Source of the DNA: Flavobacteriales bacterium
GTDB taxonomy: Bacteria > Bacteroidota > Bacteroidia > Flavobacteriales_F > PHOS-HE28
NCBI GenBank assembly: GCA_016788285.1
Contig: JAEUSW010000146.1
Span: 1 to 34,228, forward strand
DNA length: 34,228 nt
Reading direction: 5' to 3'
Shown here: in pieces, positions 16,517-23,088 of the stretch
Numbering within the stretch: position 1 is the first letter of the stretch
Layout of the letters: each line of letters starts with the position of its first letter
Made by a program: the position numbers and the translations under genes
Notes under the pieces: model-generated
Database searches by the model: none
Told to the model about the DNA's origin: nothing
What the model saw: the letters and a program-made list of their open reading frames with translations, nothing else

Positions 16517-17164
16517 TCAGGAAAGCAGGGTGATGATGGCCGCTCGCGGGTCCGCCGCCCCGAACACGCTGTTGCCGGCCACAAGCACGTCCGCGCCATG
16601 GTCCACCAGCCTGCGGTGGTTGTCCGTGCCCACGCCGCCATCCACCTCGATCAAGGCGCCGGAGCCGGTCCGCTGGCGCAGCTCGCGCAGCGCGTCCAGT
16701 TTGCGATAGGTGCCTTCGATGAAGCGCTGCCCGCCGAACCCCGGGTTCACGCTCATCACCAGCACCAGGTCCAGGTCGGGCAGGATGGCCTCCAGGGCCG
16801 ATGCCGGCGTGTGCGGATTGATCGAGACCCCGGCCTTCATGCCCTGGGCCTTGATGGCCTGCACCGTGCGGTGCAGGTGGGTGCAGGCCTCCAGGTGAAC
16901 GGTGAGCACGTCCGCACCGGCCTCCTTGAACGCCATGATGTAACGGTCGGGGTCCACGATCATCAGGTGCGTGTCGAACACCTTCCGTGTGAGCGGTCGG
17001 ATGGCCTTGATGATCGGGATGCCGTAGCTGATGTTGGGCACGAAGACGCCGTCCATCACGTCGAGGTGAAGCCATTGCGCAGGGCTGTCGTCCACGAGCG
17101 CGACGGCGGCGCCCAGGTCGGTGAAGTCGGCCGAGAGCAGGGAAGGGGCGAGGATGTGCGGCAT
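16517..17164 (-). CDS. rpe: Ribulose-phosphate 3-epimerase
   Basis: 215 residues, normal for the family. The start chosen is MPHILAPSLLSADF, since Rpe proteins begin with APS(L/I)LSADF near the N-terminus; an upstream in-frame start at 17194 overlaps the promoter element. TIM-barrel motifs: HLDVMDGVFVPNISYG (metal-binding His and catalytic Asp), THLMIVDP, VHLEA, VMSVNPGFGGQRF and IEVDGGVG, VAGNSVF. It interconverts ribulose-5-phosphate and xylulose-5-phosphate in the pentose phosphate pathway. It lies directly downstream of the sigma factor gene, from which it is separated by a hairpin. Confidence 0.95.
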   Translation of the reverse strand: MPHILAPSLLSADFTDLGAAVALVDDSPAQWLHLDVMDGVFVPNISYGIPIIKAIRPLTRKVFDTHLMIVDPDRYIMAFKEAGADVLTVHLEACTHLHRTVQAIKAQGMKAGVSINPHTPASALEAILPDLDLVLVMSVNPGFGGQRFIEGTYRKLDALRELRQRTGSGALIEVDGGVGTDNHRRLVDHGADVLVAGNSVFGAADPRAAIITLLS

Positions 17165-17170
17165 CTGGGG

Positions 17171-17178
17171 CGAAAGTA
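17171..17178 (-). promoter_or_regulatory. -7-like element of rpe
   Basis: The minus strand reads TACTTTCG, one mismatch from TAnnTTTG, 6 nt before the rpe ATG. It lies after the hairpin at 17217-17244, which supports separate transcription of rpe. Confidence 0.4.
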
Positions 17179-17215
17179 GGGGCCGCTCGGGCACCGTGGC
17201 CGTGTGGTGAACGGG

Positions 17216-17244
17216 AAAGGCCGCCCCGTGGAGGAGGCGGCCTT
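17216..17244 (-). terminator. Hairpin terminator after the sigma factor gene
   Basis: Perfect 9-bp arms (AAGGCCGCC at 17217-17225, GGCGGCCTT at 17236-17244) with a 10-nt loop, located 19 nt after the sigma gene stop. On the minus strand it ends in only three T residues, so it is a modest terminator. Confidence 0.55.
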
Positions 17245-17262
17245 CAGGTATACGGTGATGGA

Positions 17263-18129
17263 TCAGCCCAGGTAGGCGCGCAGGGTGCGCGAACGGCCCG
17301 TGTGCTTCAGCCGGCGGATGGCCTTCTCCTTGATCTGGCGCACGCGTTCGCGGGTCAGGTCGAACTTCTGGCCGATCTCCTCCAGGGTGTGCGGCTGGTT
17401 GCCCTTCAGCCCGAAGTAGAGGCGGATCACATCGGCCTCGCGGCTGCTCAGCGCGTCCAGGCTGCGCTCGATCTCGAGCCGCAGGCTGTCGGTCATCAGC
17501 GCCTCCTCGGGGTCGGGCAGGTCCTGGTTCTTCATCAGGTCCAGCATGGTGCCGCTGTCCTCGCCTTCACGCAACGGGGCGTCCATGCTGAGGTGCTTGC
17601 CGGTGTTGTTCAGGCTGGTCTTCACCTCCTCGAGGGTCATCTCCAGCACTTCGGCCAGTTCATGCGCGGTGGGCGGTCGCTCGTGCTCCTGCTCCAGCTT
17701 GGCGAAGGCCTTGTTGATCTTGTTGATGGAGCCGATCTTGTTCAGCGGCAGGCGGACGATGCGGGCCTGTTCGGCGAGGCTTTGCAGGATCTGCTGACGG
17801 ATCCACCACACGGCATAGCTGATGAACTTGAAGCCGCGTGTCTCATCGAAGCGCTTGGCGGCCTTGATGAGGCCGAGGTTGCCTTCGCTGATCAGGTCGG
17901 GCAGGCTGAGGCCCTGCCCCTGATACTGTTTGGACACGCTCACCACGAAGCGCAGGTTGGCCTTGCAGAGCGCTTCCAGGGCGTCATTGTCACCTTCCTT
18001 GATGCGGCGGGCGAGCTCCACCTCCTCTTCGGCCGTGATCAACTTCACTTTCCCGATCTCCGTCAGGTACTTGTCCAGGGACGGCGTGTCCCGGTTGGTC
18101 ACCTGCTTGGTGATCTTCAATTGCCGCAT
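17263..18129 (-). CDS. rpoD: Primary (housekeeping) RNA polymerase sigma factor, Bacteroidota type
   Basis: 288 residues from the ATG at 18129; an in-frame ATG 9 nt upstream is also possible, but family members start MRQLKITK. Region 1.2 is [12 protein letters not shown]. Region 2 includes [12 protein letters not shown] and the promoter-melting, -10-reading helix [15 protein letters not shown]. Region 3 follows, and region 4.2 is [29 protein letters not shown]. Region 1.1 is absent, as is usual in Bacteroidota, whose main sigma recognises TTTG/TAnnTTTG rather than the E. coli boxes. It lies between pnp and rpe, in the order rpsO-pnp-sigma-rpe. Confidence 0.95.
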   Translation of the reverse strand: MRQLKITKQVTNRDTPSLDKYLTEIGKVKLITAEEEVELARRIKEGDNDALEALCKANLRFVVSVSKQYQGQGLSLPDLISEGNLGLIKAAKRFDETRGFKFISYAVWWIRQQILQSLAEQARIVRLPLNKIGSINKINKAFAKLEQEHERPPTAHELAEVLEMTLEEVKTSLNNTGKHLSMDAPLREGEDSGTMLDLMKNQDLPDPEEALMTDSLRLEIERSLDALSSREADVIRLYFGLKGNQPHTLEEIGQKFDLTRERVRQIKEKAIRRLKHTGRSRTLRAYLG

Positions 18130-18227
18130 GCGTGCCATATGTGCGCTGGGGGTGTTAGGCGAAGAGCACGCTGTTCAACGGCGCAGGGGCCGTGCTGGTT
18201 ACGCAAGGCACGCACCGGCCTGAAGCG

Positions 18228-18254
18228 GCAGGGCCGCCTTTCGGGCGGCCCTGC
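18228..18254 (-). terminator. Strong GC hairpin after pnp
   Basis: A perfect 11-bp stem (GCAGGGCCGCC at 18228-18238, GGCGGCCCTGC at 18244-18254) with a 5-nt loop lies 17 nt past the pnp stop. It has no T tract on the minus strand, so it may act in 3'-end protection or pausing rather than as a classical terminator. The 142-nt gap between pnp and the sigma gene otherwise shows no ORF and no clear -7 element. Confidence 0.45.
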
Positions 18255-18271
18255 TGTCGGATGACGTCGGA

Positions 18272-20536
18272 TCAGTTCTGCTCGGGAGGCGCGCCACCGT
18301 GCTCGCGGCGCGGACGGTCGTCGCGGCGCGGGCGGTCGTCCCGGCGGGGACGGTCGCCCCGGTCCCGACGCTCGCGGTCGGCGCCTTCCATGGCGGGTTC
18401 GCGGTCCACCCAGCCTTCGGGTTTGGGCAGCAGCACACGGCGGCTCAGCTTCAACTTGCCGGTGCGCGGGTCCTTGCCCACCACCTGGAAGTCGATCACC
18501 TCGCCCTCCTTCAGCACGTCCTCCACGCGCTCGATGCGCTTCCAGTCCAGCTCGCTCACGTGCAGCAGGCCGTCGGTGCCCGGGAAGATCTCCACGAACG
18601 CGCCGTAGGGCATGATCGTCTTCACCTTGCCGCGGTAGTTCACGCCGATCTCGGCCTGGGGCGGGAAGGCGATCGCCTTCACACGCGCCACGGCGGCCTC
18701 GATGCTGGCCTTGTTCTCGCTGGCGATCTCCACCACACCGCGGCCTTCCACCTCGTCGATGCTGATCTGTGCGCCGGTCTCGGCCTGGATCTCCTGGATC
18801 ACACGGCCTCCCGGACCGATGATGGGCCCGATGCTCTCCTTCGGCACCTCGAAGGTGACGATGCGCGGAGCGTGCGGCTTGTAGTCCTCGCGCGGCTTGT
18901 CGATGGTCTTGAGCATCTCGCCGAGGATGTGCATGCGGCCCTGGCGCGCCTGTTCGAGGGCCTGGGCGAGCACCTCGTAGGGGAGGCCGTCCACCTTCAT
19001 GTCCATCTGCGTGGCGGTGATGCCCTTGGCCGTGCCGCAGATCTTGAAGTCCATGTCGCCCAGGAAGTCCTCGTCACCGAGGATGTCGCTGAGGATCGCG
19101 TGGCGCTTGCCGTCGCTGATCATGCCCATGGCGATGCCGCTCACCGGGGCCTTGATCTGCACGCCGGCGTCCATCAGGGCGAGGGTGCCGCTGCACACGG
19201 TGGCCATGGAGCTGCTGCCGTTGCTCTCGAGGATGTCGCAGTTCAGGCGGATCGTGTAGGGGTTCCCGGGGGCGGGCGGGATCACCGGCTTCAGTGCGCG
19301 GAGCGCCAGGTTGCCGTGGCCCACCTCACGACGGCCGGGGCCGCGGATCGGCTTCACCTCGCCCGTGCTGAAGCTGGGGAAGTTGTAGTGCAGCATGAAG
19401 TTCTCGCTGCCCTTGCGCGTGGCCAGGTCGATGGTCTGCTCATCGAGCGAGCTGCCCAGCGTCACCGTGTTGATGGCCTGGGTCTCACCGCGGGTGAAGA
19501 TGGCGCTGCCGTGCGTGCCGGGCAGCATGTCGATCTCGCACCAGATGGGACGGATCTCCGTGGTCTTGCGACCGTCGAGGCGGACGCCTTTGTCCAGCAC
19601 GGCATTGCGCACCGCCTTCTTCTGCACCTTCTTGAAGTAGCGGGCCAGCATCGCCTTGTCCGCCTTCTCCTCGTCGGTGAGGGTGGCGAGGCACTCGTCC
19701 TTCACGGCGCCGAACTTGGCGCTGCGGTCCTCCTTGCCGCTGGGCTGCAGGGCCAGGTCGTAGTAGCGTTGGTAGCAGAAGTCGGCGATCTTCTTCTCCA
19801 CCTCCGGGTTGTTCTTCTCGTGCTCATAGGTCCGCTTCACATGGCTCTTGGCCACGGCGGCGCTCAGCTCTTTCAGGACCCGGCAGTGCACCTTGATCGC
19901 TTCATGGGCCACTTTGATGGCCTCGATCATGTCGGCCTCCTGCACTTCGTTCATCTCGCCCTCCACCATGAGGATGTCCTGCTCGGTGGCGGCCACGATG
20001 AGGTCGATGTCGGCGCGCTCCACTTCCACCATGTCGGGGTTGATCTGGAATCGGCCGTCGATGCGGGCCACGCGCACCTCGCTCACCGGTCCGCCGAACG
20101 GGATGTCGCTCACCGCCAGGGCGGCTGCTCCGGCCAGGCAGGCCAGGCTGTCGCTGTGGTTCTTCTTGTCGTGGCTCATCAGCATCACCTGCACCTGCGT
20201 GTCCCCGTGGAAATCGTCGGGGAAGAGGGGGCGAAGCGCGCGGTCCACCAGGCGGCTCACGAGGATCTCGTGGTCGCTGGGGCGGGCCTCACGCTTGAAG
20301 AAACCGCCGGGGAAACGGCCGGCGGCACTGAATTTCTCGCGGTATTCCACCTGCAGGGGCAGGAAGTCGATGCCCTCGCGGGCCTCTTTGGTGGCGACCA
20401 CCGTGGCCAGCACGATCGTGTCGCCCATACGCACCGTCACCGAACCGTCCGCTTGTTTCGCCAGCACCCCGGTCTCGATGGTGATGGGGCGGCCATCGCC
20501 CATGTCGATGGTCTTCTTGATCCCTTGTGGTCTCAT
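18272..20536 (-). CDS. pnp: Polyribonucleotide nucleotidyltransferase (PNPase)
   Basis: 754 residues. Two RNase PH-type domains with a helical linker are followed by a KH domain ([18 protein letters not shown], around 585-640) and an S1 domain ([32 protein letters not shown], around 650-705). Catalytic-core motifs of the second PH domain are visible ([33 protein letters not shown]). It degrades RNA 3'-5' using phosphate. Residues ~711-754 form a charged low-complexity tail with DRPRRD repeats, probably disordered and RNA-binding. It lies downstream of rpsO as in many bacteria, but a terminator stands between them. Confidence 0.97.
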   Translation of the reverse strand: MRPQGIKKTIDMGDGRPITIETGVLAKQADGSVTVRMGDTIVLATVVATKEAREGIDFLPLQVEYREKFSAAGRFPGGFFKREARPSDHEILVSRLVDRALRPLFPDDFHGDTQVQVMLMSHDKKNHSDSLACLAGAAALAVSDIPFGGPVSEVRVARIDGRFQINPDMVEVERADIDLIVAATEQDILMVEGEMNEVQEADMIEAIKVAHEAIKVHCRVLKELSAAVAKSHVKRTYEHEKNNPEVEKKIADFCYQRYYDLALQPSGKEDRSAKFGAVKDECLATLTDEEKADKAMLARYFKKVQKKAVRNAVLDKGVRLDGRKTTEIRPIWCEIDMLPGTHGSAIFTRGETQAINTVTLGSSLDEQTIDLATRKGSENFMLHYNFPSFSTGEVKPIRGPGRREVGHGNLALRALKPVIPPAPGNPYTIRLNCDILESNGSSSMATVCSGTLALMDAGVQIKAPVSGIAMGMISDGKRHAILSDILGDEDFLGDMDFKICGTAKGITATQMDMKVDGLPYEVLAQALEQARQGRMHILGEMLKTIDKPREDYKPHAPRIVTFEVPKESIGPIIGPGGRVIQEIQAETGAQISIDEVEGRGVVEIASENKASIEAAVARVKAIAFPPQAEIGVNYRGKVKTIMPYGAFVEIFPGTDGLLHVSELDWKRIERVEDVLKEGEVIDFQVVGKDPRTGKLKLSRRVLLPKPEGWVDREPAMEGADRERRDRGDRPRRDDRPRRDDRPRREHGGAPPEQN
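18305..18355 (-). repeat. Arg/Asp micro-repeats in the PNPase C-terminal tail
   Basis: Three in-frame copies of a (D)DRPRR motif, encoded by ~18-bp near-identical units (GACGACCGCCCGCGCCGC-like). The units could expand or contract by slippage without breaking the frame, as they are multiples of three. Confidence 0.75.
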
Positions 20537-20586
20537 GTTCTCGTCTTCTTTACCTCGTGTTGTTTTCCTCTCGTTGCCTCAGCGAT

Positions 20587-20619
20587 GAAAAAGGGCGACC
20601 GTGCCTCACGATCGCCCTT
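20587..20619 (-). terminator. Factor-independent terminator of rpsO
   Basis: The arms AAGGGCGA (20591-20598) and TCGCCCTT (20612-20619) enclose a further CGTG/CACG pairing with a 3-nt loop and one mismatch. On the minus strand the stem runs into TTTTT. It lies 52 nt after the rpsO stop and 51 nt before the pnp start, so at least part of the transcription from rpsO should stop before pnp. Confidence 0.8.
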
Positions 20620-20671
20620 GGTTCAGATCTGATATCCAGGCGCCGCCATATGCCCGGCGGTCGCGCGGGGG

Positions 20672-20941
20672 TCACTTGCGCAGACCAAGCTCCTGGATGA
20701 TGGCGCGGTAGCGCTCCAAGTGCTGCTCCTTCAGGTAGTTCAGGAGCTGTTTGCGCTTGCCCACCAGGCCCATCAGGGCCATCTCCGTGGCGTGGTCCTT
20801 CTTGTTGGCCTTCAGGTGCCCGGTCAGGTGGTCGATGCGCTTGGTGAAGAGCGCGATCTGGCTCTCGGCCGCCCCGGTGTTCATCTCGGTGCCACCGTGC
20901 TTCTTGAAGATCTCGCGCTTGGCCTCTTTCGTCAGGTACAT
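20672..20941 (-). CDS. rpsO: 30S ribosomal protein S15
   Basis: 89 residues, the exact usual length for S15. Conserved segments are visible: GAAESQIALFTKRIDHLTGHLKANKKDHATEMALMGLVGKRKQLLNYLKEQHLERYRAIIQELGLRK, read here in shorter pieces (TKRIDHLTGHLK; LVGKRKQLLNYLK; RYRAIIQELGLRK). It binds 16S rRNA early in assembly of the 30S platform. The 5' leader of about 46 nt holds a hairpin and a -7 element (separate entries); a strong terminator follows the gene. Confidence 0.97.
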   Translation of the reverse strand: MYLTKEAKREIFKKHGGTEMNTGAAESQIALFTKRIDHLTGHLKANKKDHATEMALMGLVGKRKQLLNYLKEQHLERYRAIIQELGLRK

Positions 20942-20959
20942 GGTCGTCCGCGTTGGTCC

Positions 20960-20980
20960 AACACGGCATCCTTCCGTGTT
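20960..20980 (-). promoter_or_regulatory. Hairpin in the rpsO leader, candidate S15 autoregulatory site
   Basis: Perfect 7-bp arms (AACACGG at 20960-20966 and CCGTGTT at 20974-20980 on the + strand) with a 7-nt loop lie between the -7 element and the ATG. S15 represses its own mRNA through structured leaders in several phyla, using unrelated RNA folds. That this hairpin does so is inference. Confidence 0.45.
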
Positions 20981-20987
20981 GAGGCGG

Positions 20988-20995
20988 CAAAGATA
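20988..20995 (-). promoter_or_regulatory. -7 promoter element of rpsO
   Basis: The minus strand reads TATCTTTG followed by CCGCC, an exact TAnnTTTG match, 46 nt before the ATG. It lies in the gap after accD, so rpsO should have its own promoter. Confidence 0.55.
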
Positions 20996-21021
20996 GAGGT
21001 TTTCAGGTCCCGGGAACCCCC

Positions 21022-21867
21022 TCAGGCCTGAAAGAAGGTGATGAACTGCGAAAGCCTGGCCTTCAGGTCTTTACGGGGTACGATCTTGTCCAGGAAGCCG
21101 TGCTCCAGGACGAACTCGCTGGTCTGGAAGCCTTTGGGCAGATCGGTGCCGATGGTCTCCTTCACCACCCGGGGGCCGGCGAAGCCGATCAGCGCCTTCG
21201 GCTCGGCGATGTTCAGGTCGCCCAGCATGGCGAAACTGGCCGTCACACCGCCCGTGGTGGGGTCGGTGAGCACGCTGATGTACGGCAGGCGCTTGGCCGC
21301 CAATTGGGTGAGCTTGGCGCTGGTCTTGGCCATCTGCATCAAGCTGAACCCGGCCTCCATCATCCTGGCCCCGCCGCTCTTGCTGATGATGATGAGCGGG
21401 CACTTGCGCTTCATGGCCTGGTCGGCCGCCAGGGCGATCTTCTCCCCGACCACGCTGCCCATGCTTCCGCCGATGAAGCGGAAATCCATGCAGGCGATCA
21501 CCACCATACGCTTGTCCAGTTTGCCTTCCGCCGCCCGCAACGCATCGTTCAGGCCGGTGTCCGTGCGGGTCTTCTGCAGGCGGTCGGTGTAGCGTTTGGT
21601 GTCGACGAACTTCAGGGGGTCACCGGCCACCAGGTCGGGGTGCAGCTCGGTGTACTTCTGGTCGTCGAAGAGGATGGCGAAGTACTCCTCGCTGCCGATC
21701 TTCTCGTGATGCTCGCACTTGCCACAGACCCAGAGGTTGTTCTCATGGTCCTCCGAGGTCATGATCTCGTCGCATTCCGGGCACTTGTACCAGAGCCCCT
21801 CAGGCGTCTCCTTCTTCTCCTCGGTGGAGGTGGTGATGCCTTCCTTGGTGCGTGTGAACCAGCCCAT
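21022..21867 (-). CDS. accD: Acetyl-CoA carboxylase carboxyltransferase subunit beta
   Basis: 281 residues, normal length. The N-terminal zinc ribbon has Cys29, Cys32, Cys48 and Cys51 (CPEC ... CGKC). The crotonase-like core follows, with FIGGSMGSVVGEKI, PLIIISKSGGARMMEAGFSLMQMAKTSA and PYISVLTDPTTGGVTASFAMLGD, LIGFAGPRVV. With AccA it transfers the carboxyl group from carboxybiotin to acetyl-CoA, the first step of fatty acid synthesis. accA is not in the window. It is followed by rpsO on the same strand, 80 nt away. Confidence 0.97.
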   Translation of the reverse strand: MGWFTRTKEGITTSTEEKKETPEGLWYKCPECDEIMTSEDHENNLWVCGKCEHHEKIGSEEYFAILFDDQKYTELHPDLVAGDPLKFVDTKRYTDRLQKTRTDTGLNDALRAAEGKLDKRMVVIACMDFRFIGGSMGSVVGEKIALAADQAMKRKCPLIIISKSGGARMMEAGFSLMQMAKTSAKLTQLAAKRLPYISVLTDPTTGGVTASFAMLGDLNIAEPKALIGFAGPRVVKETIGTDLPKGFQTSEFVLEHGFLDKIVPRKDLKARLSQFITFFQA

Positions 21868-21872
21868 GAGCG

Positions 21873-21880
21873 CAAAGTTG
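21873..21880 (-). promoter_or_regulatory. Possible -7 element of accD
   Basis: The minus strand reads CAACTTTG, one mismatch from TAnnTTTG, 5 nt before the accD ATG. It overlaps the edge of the heptad repeat array. Confidence 0.3.
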
Positions 21881-21944
21881 AACGTTGAAGGCTCGAACTG
21901 GAAACCGGATCCCGTTCCAGCTTTCGGCTTTCCTGTTTCAGGTT
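21875..21944. repeat. Ten degenerate 7-bp repeats in mirror-complementary halves, accD-fbaB spacer
   Basis: Read on the + strand in steps of seven from 21875: AAGTTGA, ACGTTGA, AGGCTCG, AACTGGA, AACCGGA, then TCCCGTT, CCAGCTT, TCGGCTT, TCCTGTT, TCAGGTT. The left five are A-rich and the right five look like their reverse complements (AACTGGA against TCCAGTT-like units). Within it CTGGAA (21898-21903) and TTCCAG (21915-21920) form a perfect inverted repeat. The array fills the spacer between the fbaB stop and the accD start and looks unlike the surrounding GC-rich coding DNA. Confidence 0.6.
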
Positions 21945-21948
21945 TCTC

Positions 21949-23022
21949 CTAGGCTATTGTGACCTTGTTGTCCAGGTAGACATCCTGGATGGCGTTGAGC
22001 AGTTGCACGCCTTCGCCCATGGGGCGTTGGAAGGCTTTCCGGCCGCTGATGAGGCCCTGGCCACCGGCGCGCTTGTTGATCACCGCGGTCCGCACGGCCT
22101 CGGCCAGGTCGCTCTCGCCGCTGCTCGCACCGCCGCTGTTGATCAGGCCGATGCGGCCCATGTAGCAGTTGGCCACCTGGTAGCGGCACAGGTCGATCGG
22201 ATGGTCCGTGGTGAGGTCGCTGTAGACCTTTTTGTGGGTCTTGCCGTAGCCGCTCAGCGCCGTGTAGCCGCCGTTCACCTCGGGCAGCTTCTGCTTGATG
22301 ATGTCCGCCTGGATGGTGACACCGAGGTGGTTGGCCTGCGCGGTGAGGTCGGCGGCGGTGTGGTAATCGACGCCGTCCTTCTTGAAGCCCGGATTGCGCA
22401 GGTAGCACCACAGGATGGTGGCCATGCCCAGCTCATGGGCGAGCTGGAAGGCCTCGGCGATCTCGGTGATCTGCCGGGTGCTTTCGTCACTGCCGAAGTA
22501 GATCGTGGCCCCTACGGCCACGGCCCCCATGTCCCACGCGCTCTCCACGGTGCCGAAGAGCACCTGGTCGAACTTGTTCGGCAGGGTCATCAGCTCGTTG
22601 TGGTTGATCTTCACGATGAAGGGGATGCGGTGGGCGTACTTGCGCGCCACGCTCCCGAGCACCCCGTAGGTGCTGGCCACCGCGTTGCAGCCGCCTTCGA
22701 TGGCGAGCTTCACGATGTTCTCCCCGTCGAAGTAGATGGGGTTCGGGGCGAAGCTGGCCGCGGCGCTGTGCTCGATGCCCTGGTCCACCGGCAGGATGCT
22801 CATGTAACCGGTATGGGCCAGGCGCCCCGTCCCATAGAGGGCTTGCAGGCTGCGCAACACCTGCGGGCTCCGGTTGCTGCCAACGAAACAGCGGTCCACG
22901 AAATCGGGACCGGGCAGGTTCAACTGGTCCTTGCTGATGGTGGTGCAACGGTGTCCGAGCAGGCGGTCGGCGTCCTGGCCGAGAAGCTCCTCGATCCGGC
23001 CGGTCTGGGTGGTGGTGGGCAT
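21949..23022 (-). CDS. fbaB: Class I fructose-bisphosphate aldolase, DhnA/FbaB type
   Basis: 357 residues from the ATG at 23022; the frame is open upstream only through a TTG that lies inside the -7 element. Motifs: [21 protein letters not shown], the FIVKINHNE strand, [12 protein letters not shown], and the Schiff-base Lys at about position 243 in [12 protein letters not shown], matching the position in E. coli FbaB. It cleaves fructose-1,6-bisphosphate without a metal. C-terminal phosphate-binding segments ([17 protein letters not shown]) are present. The upstream region carries an element also found before the aminotransferase operon. Confidence 0.93.
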   Translation of the reverse strand: MPTTTQTGRIEELLGQDADRLLGHRCTTISKDQLNLPGPDFVDRCFVGSNRSPQVLRSLQALYGTGRLAHTGYMSILPVDQGIEHSAAASFAPNPIYFDGENIVKLAIEGGCNAVASTYGVLGSVARKYAHRIPFIVKINHNELMTLPNKFDQVLFGTVESAWDMGAVAVGATIYFGSDESTRQITEIAEAFQLAHELGMATILWCYLRNPGFKKDGVDYHTAADLTAQANHLGVTIQADIIKQKLPEVNGGYTALSGYGKTHKKVYSDLTTDHPIDLCRYQVANCYMGRIGLINSGGASSGESDLAEAVRTAVINKRAGGQGLISGRKAFQRPMGEGVQLLNAIQDVYLDNKVTIA

Positions 23023-23039
23023 GCGGTGCGTGCGGATGG

Positions 23040-23070
23040 GCGGCAAAACTACGGAAAGCGGTCAGGGGTG
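23040..23070 (-). promoter_or_regulatory. fbaB promoter region with element shared with the aminotransferase operon
   Basis: The minus strand has TAGTTTTG at 23044-23051 (exact TAnnTTTG), 21 nt before the fbaB ATG. The whole 31-bp stretch matches 31579-31608 except for two substitutions and one inserted base: both read, on +, GCGGCAAAACTA, then GG, an A or C, AAGCGGTC, an A or G, and GGGGTG. This extends well beyond the -7 box and may include an operator. Confidence 0.55.
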
Positions 23071-23088
23071 TCTAACCGGCCGGTCCGG

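Noticed and set aside
18299..20632. Long + strand open frame (777 codons) opposite pnp
   Set aside because: Antisense shadow of a certain housekeeping gene; composition is His/Leu/Val-biased without motifs.
20537..20671. Simple rpsO-pnp operon as in E. coli
   Set aside because: Gene order fits, but a strong intrinsic terminator lies between the genes, so at most partial read-through is supported.
23075..23084. Palindrome ACCGGCCGGT after the tamL stop
   Set aside because: Short, GC-only and with no loop or T tract; expected by chance in such GC-rich DNA.
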